From contig NC_054886.1 of NCBI RefSeq assembly GCF_018320785.1, positions 30,081,732 through 30,145,731 on the forward strand: a stretch of DNA of 64,000 nt, in the 5' to 3' direction. The notes under the pieces are model-generated. The model was not told where the DNA came from, searched no databases, and was given only the letters and a program-made list of their open reading frames with translations. Source of the stretch: Cheilinus undulatus. Taxonomy: Eukaryota; Chordata; Actinopteri; Labriformes; Labridae. Below are positions 58,114 through 64,000 of the stretch, in pieces (the stretch's first letter is position 1; every line of letters starts with the position of its first letter). Both the position numbers and the translations under genes were made by a program.

Positions 58114-59472
58114 ATGAAGACACTGGTCATGTTTCTACTCATCTGTGCCGTGATGGTCCTGAATAATGCTGCTGGTGAGTTTAACAGAGAAATGAAGATG
58201 GGAGAACCATCCGTTCAGTTAATCCAAAATGCAACAAAATAGCCATATTTTCAGTTAAAATTATATGGTGAATACCACCCAAAAGTAACGTTATTTTATG
58301 TTGTGTTTCTTCTGCCATTTATGGAGCATCTGTATTGTTAAGTTGCTGCTGAAAACAATCTGACAGAGAGCATCGGGCCCAAAATGGGCACAGTTAATTA
58401 GGGGCCTTCCTCACTTTAGATCTGATAGGATTCTCCTCCAATCATCATTTCTTTTTTTTTAAATTTGTGTGCAGATGAGGATCACATCCTCAAGAGATCA
58501 ATATCTTGTCCCCACGGATGGAGTGGTTACAGGGGCCGCTGTTTCCTCTACATTTCAACACCAATGACTTGGGGTAATGCTGAGGTAATCAGAGTTTTTG
58601 GATAAAATGTGACAATACAGTGACATTTGGATAATTTTCTTTAACTTCTTTTCCGGCAAAGGTTGTCAATTGGCATAATTTTTGAAGTACTTACATTTTA
58701 TTTGAGAAAGTGTCAACATATAGTGGAAAATCTTCAGGTAAAATGATCTAGAGTCCATATGTTTGGTCAAAAAAAAATCCATCTACCTAAAACCAAGAGA
58801 CTGTATGTGGAAACGTAGCCTGTAATACCTTGGCACCACTTCATGCCTCGATCTATGGATTTGTCAACCCTTTAGCAAACCTGTCTGAGCCGAGGGGGGA
58901 ACCTTGCGTCGGTGCACAGCTTTAGTGAGCAGAACTTTATTCAGTCATTGATCCTGAGCCTCACTCATTCATATCCACTCACATGGCTTGGAGGCTCAGA
59001 TGCAGAGCAGGTACGTTACTGAGGACTAAACCAAAATGTTACTGAAAGCTTCCTTCAGCCCATGATGTCCATTTTTTTATTGCTGCTTTGATCTTTTAGG
59101 AGGGTACCTGGTTCTGGAGTGATGGTACTCATTTTGAGTTCACCTACTGGGATGCAGGTCAGCCTGATAACCGTGCACAGTCTCACTGTCTGCTCATGAA
59201 CTTTGGAGGTAAATTTATGTAAAACTGAAGATTTTCTTTTTTTCTGAGGTCTGAAAGTAATACAGTCGTTTTTATATGCATTAGCATGCAATCATGTACT
59301 TAAGAACTGTACCTGAAGTTAAGATGCTTCACCTCATTACCTGAGTTTAGATGAGCCAGTGGTAGTCAGTTCATCCCTAATTACCTCTCTCTGTCTGTTC
59401 ACAGGTAACAAGAAATTTGATGATCAGCCCTGCTATTACTCAATGCCATTTGTCTGTGCAATGAAACCGTGA
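58114..59472 (+). CDS. Secreted C-type lectin, copy 4 (intact, chimeric)
   Basis: Predicted secreted lectin of 160 residues. Exons: 58114-58174, 58475-58584, 58876-59010, 59100-59208, 59405-59472; all in phase with GT/AG borders. Signal peptide 1-20 (MKTLVMFLLICAVMVLNNAA), then directly the lectin domain from DEDHILKRS. Cysteines at 32, 43, 60, 132, 148 and 156; WLGG and QPD are present. A deletion removed intron 1 sequence and the 5' part and acceptor of the linker exon (join near 58190), so both acidic linker exons are lost by a different route than in copy 1. From 58890 the gene is almost identical to copy 3, while exons 1 to 4 differ, so it is a crossover product. The acceptor of exon 5 is usable (tttag/caaacc), with Gln in place of Lys. 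Confidence 0.9.
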
Positions 59473-59703
59473 AGTCTCTTTGGATGACAGAGGCACCTAC
59501 AGTAGAAAGGACATTGTTTGAGAAATGTCCTTTCAAATACTTCTAAGTCTATAATTTTCCTTTTCTTATGTCTAATCCATAGAGTCAGGTAGAAATGTAT
59601 CATCATAATCTCTAACTCTGGCATATTTCTGTTCTTTGATGGTAAAAGGATTCAAGCAATGATACCATTTTGTTAATTTAACTGTTTTTCTTGTAAACAA
59701 CAC

Positions 59704-59709
59704 AATAAA
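59704..59709 (+). terminator. Polyadenylation signal of lectin 4
   Basis: AATAAA in caacacaataaaggcc, 232 bp after the stop codon. Confidence 0.8.
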
Positions 59710-59742
59710 GGCCTGAGCATTAAAAAAGCAGCTATTATGAGT

Positions 59743-59848
59743 CTGAATAGATCATGGTTCTTTGATCAATCTGCCTGAAGCATGGGGTTGGTGTTGGAGG
59801 TGTTTCCCTGCAGTGGTTCATCTCCTATCTACTCCATAGCTACTGTGT
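59743..59848 (+). repeat. Ancient LINE RT scrap after lectin 4
   Basis: Same fragment as at 53175-53280, carried by the tandem duplication. Confidence 0.65.
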
Positions 59849-60609
59849 GAGCAGCAGCACCACCTACTGGTAGACTGTACACAGAGCATCACAATTCTGA
59901 CAAGTATAAAAACACAACAGAAGATCAATATTCAACAACTGAGGGGATTATTAGGATGTTCAGCTTCTAATTTACATTTTATCATCAGTTTAAAAGTTTG
60001 CTGTTTAACACTTGAAGTCCAGAATTCAAGACCTACAAGACAGGCTGTTAGAGGTGTTTTAGACTGCTAGATTATAAACTCGGTTCAAATGAAACAAAAC
60101 AAAAATGTACATTGAACTGATTCATGAAGGCATTTTTAGTGTCATTTTTCATCACATCCAGCAAACTGTAATCACTCCATATGAAACACCTGTATTTACA
60201 AAAGATAATTCATTTCACACTCCAAGAACAAGAAAAAAAACAACTTGTGTCGAATTTCATAATGACACGTTCCATTTTGATCGCCTTTTATATGTAGTCC
60301 TGATCACCTAAAGTTTAGTGGGACATTTCTGAGAAATTCTGCAGTGCAGTTACCACCTCCTGTTGTCAATTTCACCAGTGGCTTCATTGTTAACTAAGAG
60401 GTTTCTGCTTTAAGTTATTCTAGAAAAAATAAGTGTAACTACACTGAAGCCTCATCCAGGAGGAATACAATAAACTAAGCTAAAGCAGCACAGTAAAATA
60501 AATTTGCTGTTTTCATCAAAGTTTCAAAATACAAGCTATAAATGCCCACTTCAGGGTAGTTAGAGAACTCCTTAGTTTTTATTGTTTTATTTTATGTGTA
60601 CAATAATGA

Positions 60610-60770
60610 GGATTGAAGTTTTAAAAAAGTAACGCCTGAGTTGCTTTTCAAAGTAAGTAGTTACTTTTACAAAGCAGTAACTCAGTTACTAACTTAGTTA
60701 CTTTTTGCAAGCAGTAACTAGTAACTGTAACCAGCCACCATTTTTCAGTAACTTGCCCAACACTGTCCTG
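60610..60770 (-). mobile_element. hAT-type MITE fragment, unit 2
   Basis: Duplicate of 54040-54200, with one visible change (aacttgccc for aacctgccc). Confidence 0.6.
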
Positions 60771-60914
60771 CACACATGCATAGATACTTTTAATAACAGG
60801 ACTGGGAGGGCCCGTTCTCTGGGTTTGTATGATTCCTCACGTGTTTGCTCTACTCCTCTTGAGACACATGGCCCTTTTATTTTGTTTGTGTTAGATTGAG
60901 TCTTGAGTTCATTT

Positions 60915-61110
60915 GGATGGTTGGTGGATAGCCACCATGTCCTAACAAGGCTGTGACATCAGCAAGGAGGGGGCAGAGTCATGTTTTGGGCCAGAATCAT
61001 GGGGGAGAGCTGTGAGACCCTTCAAGGGTCCCTGAAGGTGTGAAAATGACCTCGGCAGAGTATGTCGACTTTCTGACTGGCCACTTTCTTCCATGGTACA
61101 AAAAGAACCA
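60915..61110 (+). mobile_element. Tc1-like family 2 scrap, unit 2
   Basis: Duplicate of 54345-54540, apparently without change. Confidence 0.7.
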
Positions 61111-61858
61111 TTCAGGGAATTATCTTATCTGATCATAAAGATGGCAAATATGGTTGAAAACTATCCAACTGTTCTGAATTGTCTACATCAACATTTAACT
61201 ACATTAACACACTCACATCAAGCACATGAGGAAACCCACCCTTCTGAGGCTTAATAACAAAAAACAAAGGACTATAACTCCATACTGTGCCTACGTCTTC
61301 TGTGTCTCCTGACTGTGGCTCTTTCATTTGTTTGTTTTTGACGTTTATAGCCCAGCTACATTTCCAAAGAAGGAATTCACTAATACTGTTCAAACACTTA
61401 CATAGTGAGACTTTCAGAGCCAGTTAGGTACATAAACCTGACAAAGAAAACCTCTTTGTGGGTACACTTCAGAGAAGTAGATTTGATGTGATTTGATTTG
61501 GGCAGGGGTTTGTATTTGGTCTGGTCTGAGGACCCACCACTACCTCCTTAACAAGAAATCATTCTTTAGAGCCCACCTCAAGGTCAAGTATGAAATTTCC
61601 TTATTTCTTTATCAACTTTGAACAGCCTTCTGATCAAGTAACAGATGGTAGCTGGTCCTTAATGACACCTTGAACCTGATAAGGTTTTAAAATATTTGTT
61701 AAGTCAGAGATGCAGTGACTATAAAACACGTTCACTCCCTTGAATGTGTTACCTTTTTATTGATATTATACATCAGTCATGGTCGATACACTACGTGTCA
61801 AATTACTGCCAATGATATTTTTCTGTTTTTCCTAAATATTCGATGCATGTTTGTATAC
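61111..61858. other. Distal lectin flank, unit 2
   Basis: Duplicate of 54541-55287. No gene. Confidence 0.6.
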
Positions 61859-62409
61859 ACAGTGCTTAACAAATTTATCAGACCACCTCTGATATTTGTC
61901 TCATAGACCATCCAGCATCATGAAGTGCTTTAATGCAGACTCATTCATTTTCACTCAGCTCTCTACATTTTACCATTTTGAACAGGAATGAGGAATATCA
62001 AACTGAATTCACCCAAATTTGAGCCGGCTCACTGGGCTTCTCTGAGAAGTCAGAAATGAATCAAGCATAACATTCAACCACTAAAACTCATTTTTCTGTT
62101 CAGGAATGCAAGTAAATAACTATAATTTATATATTAATCAAGAAATATTAATGTGCTTTACTATTTTTTTTTTTCATTTTTTTTTGTAAATCAGTAAATT
62201 TGAAATTTCATGGATAACAACAATAATTCTATTTTAGCATTAAAAATATCATTTGGGTTAAAGAGCTTCTACATATTGGTGTATTAACCATTGCAGAAAC
62301 ATTAAAAAATGATTTTGTTAATTACCAATGCTGTTAATTTAGGGCAGCTGTGGCATTAACTTTACTTTGGTTAGGGTTAGGGTGGTCTAATAAAGTTGTT
62401 AAGCACTGT
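61859..62409. mobile_element. MITE with 29-bp inverted ends, unit 2
   Basis: Duplicate of 55288-55838, same inverted ends. Confidence 0.8.
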
Positions 62410-62941
62410 ATATGTAAATATCTGTTTATGTATATATGTGTGTATAGTTGTTTAACCCTCGGATCCTACTATGTCTGTGTTGAGGACATTCATCATTTTT
62501 ATCTTTCTCTTTTTGTTAGTTGATAGTCACATTTTTATAGATTGAGGCATCAAATTTGGCCAAAGTTATTATTTTTCTTCATATTAAAAAAAACAAACAA
62601 AAAAAAAAACGTGTTGCTCATAGAAGTCGATTGATGCGAAATAGCCCCATCCATCCTTGTTTGTCCGAAATTGGACAAATAGACTTCCATTAAAAACACA
62701 TTTTTTGACTGTGTGTCTATGGCAACAGGGATCTAAATTTCACCATTCCGAGATGATCCAGCAGGTAGTGCCAGCACACCATTTTAACCCCTTCAGCAAT
62801 GCACACATGGTTTTCCTTCCATGGACTCAGACTGTTTGGAGCACTATTTCACCCACTAAACACCATCAGAATTAAATGAACCGATTCATGCCACTAGATA
62901 TGGATGTCTGAGAGTGGGCTGCATGTGTAAGGAAAAGTTTG
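62410..62941. other. Unassigned repeat-like sequence, unit 2
   Basis: Duplicate of 55839-56369. The only change I noticed is one extra T near 62700. Confidence 0.5.
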
Positions 62942-63512
62942 TGTGCTCCTTGCTGATGTCACAGCCTTGTTAGGACATGGTGGCCATCCACCAACCAACC
63001 ACTACTCTTCCATCTGGTCCATCTAGGGTTGCACGGCACTCATCAGTCAACAAGACTGTTTGAAAATGAGTCTTCATGTATTTCTGAGCCCACTGCAACC
63101 ATTTCTGCTTGTGAGCATTGGTTAGGGGTGGCTGAATAGTAGGTTTATACACGACTGCAAGCCTCTGGAGGATCCTACACCTTGAGGTTGGTGGGACTCC
63201 AGAGGCACCAGCAGCTTCAAATACCTGTTTGCTGCTTTCATGAAATATCTAATGTTTTCATACTTTGTCCAAGGCATTGCACTATTTGATGCTTTTCAGC
63301 AGCAGAGATCCTTTTTCTTTCACATATTGCTGAAACCTGTGGCCTGCTTAATAATGTGGAACGTCCGTCTTAAGTAGTTTTCCCGTAATTGGGCTCACCT
63401 GGCTAACTATTGATCACAGGTGTCTGAGATTGATTTCAGTGATCCAAAGAGTCCTGAGACACAATACCATGCATGAGTTTAATTGAAAACACTGAATGTT
63501 TATGACACTAAA
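62942..63512 (-). mobile_element. Tc1-like family 2, 5' part, unit 2
   Basis: Duplicate of 56370-56940, with the same short transposase frame (63152-62970). Confidence 0.75.
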
Positions 63513-64000
63513 ATACAATTTGCTGGCAACAAAATAATTAAAAACCCTCTTTAATGTCAAAGTGAAAACAGATTTCTATAAAGTAATGGCAGGTCAACAA
63601 AACATGTAAATAAGTGACTGCATAAATATTCACCTCCTTTAAAGTGACTGATCTAATTCAACAGAGGTCCAGCCAACTTGTGCTAGGAGTCCCACAAATA
63701 GTGAAATGGGGATCACATTGCCGCAGTGACTGTGTCTGAAATGATTGTAGAATAAAGACACCCGTGTGGAAGGCCCAGTCATTGGTTAATCAGTATTCCT
63801 GGCTACCATTGCACCGTGAACATAAAAGAACACTCCAAGGAACTCAGAGAAATGGTTGTTGAAGAGTTTAAGTCAGGGGATGAGTACGAAAAAATTCCAT
63901 GGCCCTGAACATCTCCTGAAGTTCAGTTAAATCCATCATCATTATATGGAGGGAATTTGGCACATATGTAAATGTGCAAAATTGAGCTTGTTGGCCATCA
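63513..64000 (+). mobile_element. Tc1-like relic, family 1, unit 2 (partial)
   Basis: Duplicate of 56941-57428. Cut by the window end. Confidence 0.75.

Larger units (their letters stand above)
52323..58889. repeat. Tandem duplication, unit 1 (6567 bp)
   Basis: Runs from inside lectin 3 exon 5 to the same point of lectin 4 exon 5. Bases 52323-57428 recur at 58890-64000 with an offset of 6567 rising to 6572 through small indels. By eye about fifteen to twenty differences are seen. Just left of the border (52322 against 58889) the two genes differ and their introns are clearly diverged. Confidence 0.9.
58890..64000. repeat. Tandem duplication, unit 2 (cut by window end)
   Basis: Near-identical to 52323-57428. 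The window ends within the Tc1 relic that lies about 690 bp before the start codon in unit 1, so the next lectin would start near 64690 if the repeat continues. Confidence 0.9.

Noticed and set aside
58180-58240. Usable linker exon 2 in lectin copy 4
   Set aside because: The acceptor and 5' half are deleted and the donor is changed to gttaat; exon 1 to lectin-domain splicing gives a clean frame.
19546-59472. Type II antifreeze protein or venom lectin identity
   Set aside because: Both groups share this fold, but no ice-binding feature or venom context can be read from the sequence; only a general lectin call is supported.

Overview
The window is vertebrate, almost certainly teleost fish, nuclear DNA. 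Genes are split by GT/AG introns and have TATA boxes and AATAAA signals. The repeats are typical of fish: Tc1/mariner relics, piggyBac-like elements, LINEs of the L2/CR1 type with an esterase-like ORF1, L1 fragments, MITEs and a tRNA-type SINE. There is no bacterial gene organisation and no CRISPR array. Most open frames of 60-100 codons are chance or transposon debris.

The only host genes with intact reading frames are secreted C-type lectins. Five related loci are present: one intact copy on + (19546-21355), a broken inverted copy on - (33301-39964), a broken copy on + (44435-47536), and two intact copies on + (51496-52905 and 58114-59472). Each encodes a signal peptide, in some copies one or two short acidic linker exons, and one C-type lectin-like domain with a QPD motif and six cysteines. 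The promoter, 3' flank and neighbouring Tc1 relics are shared, so whole units were duplicated.

Layout: 0-5.3 kb holds Tc1 and L1 relics and a minisatellite. 5.34-7.76 kb is a piggyBac-like element split by an LTR. 8.3-14.05 kb is a LINE on - carrying three or more nested DNA transposons. 14.1-17.3 kb holds a LINE ORF1 scrap, the end of an L1 and a Tc1 relic. 17.3-19.25 kb is an insertion with a two-exon ORF. 19.4-22.2 kb is the first lectin unit. 22.2-27.6 kb holds LINE debris, a B30.2 pseudogene and a minisatellite. 27.66-32.43 kb is a nearly full-length LINE. 32.4-42.3 kb is the inverted lectin pseudogene unit with a second LINE in an intron. 43.3-48.9 kb is the third lectin unit. 49-64 kb holds the two youngest units.

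The right end is a very recent tandem duplication. Sequence from 52323 recurs from 58890 (offset 6567, drifting to 6572) with only about fifteen to twenty differences in 5.1 kb. The left breakpoint lies inside lectin exon 5, so the last two genes share nearly the same 3' half but have different 5' halves. The window ends inside the second repeat, so a further lectin copy is expected just beyond it, near position 64690. All functional statements come from motifs and family knowledge; no database search was made.
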